Shown here in pieces: positions 23,496-23,794 of a DNA stretch of 23,794 nucleotides (its first letter is position 1; every line of letters begins with the position of its first letter). Source of the DNA: a bacterium (GTDB lineage Bacteria > Chloroflexota > Dormibacteria > UBA8260 > Bog-877). The position numbers and the translations under genes were made by a program. Below the pieces are notes generated by a model. The model was given only the letters and a program-made list of their open reading frames with translations, made no database searches and was not told where the DNA came from. The stretch lies in assembly GCA_021817025.1 (NCBI GenBank), contig JAKAWF010000021.1:1-23794 (forward strand). Reading direction: 5' to 3'.

Positions 23496-23794
23496 GTCCC
23501 TCGCTCCCAACGAGCCCGCAGCCCGGCCTGACAGCCCCGGTAGGCCGGGACGGCAGCCGCCAGCAGGTCGAACACCGGACCGGCGAGCGGCTGCACCCCA
23601 AGGTCAGAGCCCAAGCCGCTGGCGAGATCTCCGAGGATGCGAAGGTCCGAGGGAAAGGCGAACCTGGGCTCAACCGCAGCCCGGACCCGCTGGACCCGAC
23701 CCTCGGTGTTGGTGACGGTACCGGCCTTCTCCGCAATCGTCCGGCCCGGAAGCAGCACCGTCGCGTGCCGGCTGGCCTCCCCCTGCCAGGGCGT
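23492..23794 (-). CDS. nuoG: NADH-quinone oxidoreductase subunit G, C-terminal part (cut by window edge)
   Basis: The last 100 residues of a protein whose start lies beyond the window. The frame is open to the edge and reads ATVLLPGRTIAEKAGTVTNT, then EGRVQRVRAAVEP. This is the molybdopterin-oxidoreductase-like motif of NuoG ('VLP....EK.GT..N.EGR.Q'). It is followed by a short helical tail. In complex I NuoG binds several iron-sulfur clusters in its N-terminal part, which is not visible here. The TGA overlaps the nuoH ATG. Confidence 0.9.
   Translation of the reverse strand, partial: TPWQGEASRHATVLLPGRTIAEKAGTVTNTEGRVQRVRAAVEPRFAFPSDLRILGDLASGLGSDLGVQPLAGPVFDLLAAAVPAYRGCQAGLRARWERGT

Noticed and set aside
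1..23794. CRISPR array, tRNA, rRNA, riboswitch or tandem repeats
   Set aside because: Read on both strands by eye, no repeat-spacer pattern, no cloverleaf with a T-loop and no recognisable riboswitch core was found; a covariance-model search would be decisive.

Overview
The window is a high-G+C bacterial chromosome segment. GTG and TTG starts are common, genes in a row overlap by 1 or 4 bases, and long antisense open frames run opposite the real genes. The mycobacterial Sdh1-like succinate dehydrogenase, the LDH-like malate dehydrogenase and a 'nuo' cluster on one strand fit a deep-branching aerobic lineage of the Actinobacteriota / Chloroflexota / Dormibacterota kind. That placement is an inference and no marker gene fixes it.

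Left part (1-5412): the tail of an unidentified gene, a P-type proton ATPase (minus strand), a TauE/SafE-family anion exporter (plus), a decayed C-terminal piece of a flavoprotein disulfide reductase, and a universal stress protein. A hairpin at 5368-5406 separates the stress gene from the convergent block that follows.

Central metabolic block (5413-9990, minus strand): remnant of inorganic pyrophosphatase, then mdh, sdhC and a single-chain SdhA-SdhB fusion. mdh and sdhC share a TGATG junction. Malate dehydrogenase and succinate dehydrogenase are neighbouring TCA steps, and the second feeds the quinone pool. The pyrophosphatase gene has lost its 5' part exactly where a DUF6262-like, transposon-associated gene begins on the other strand (about 9990-9998). 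The following 385 bp look like rearranged or mobile-element debris.

Surface-polysaccharide block (10734-15591): a secreted CE4-type polysaccharide deacetylase-like protein and a GT39-like membrane glycosyltransferase (minus), a divergent NAD-dependent sugar epimerase (plus), and a GT2 dolichol-phosphate-mannose-synthase-like enzyme (minus). The GT2 gene sits 31 bp behind nuoN, in the same direction.

Right part (15623-23794, minus strand): nuoG (3' end only), H, I, J, K, L, M, N of respiratory complex I, tightly packed. Together with Sdh and the proton ATPase this describes an aerobic or at least respiratory, membrane-energised cell.

No clear new defence or mobile system is visible. The points most worth a second look are: a NuoL whose usually invariant TM5 glutamate is alanine; the fused Sdh1-type SdhAB; the pyrophosphatase/DUF6262 junction; the altered metal site of the deacetylase; and a roughly 30-residue insertion in NuoM.
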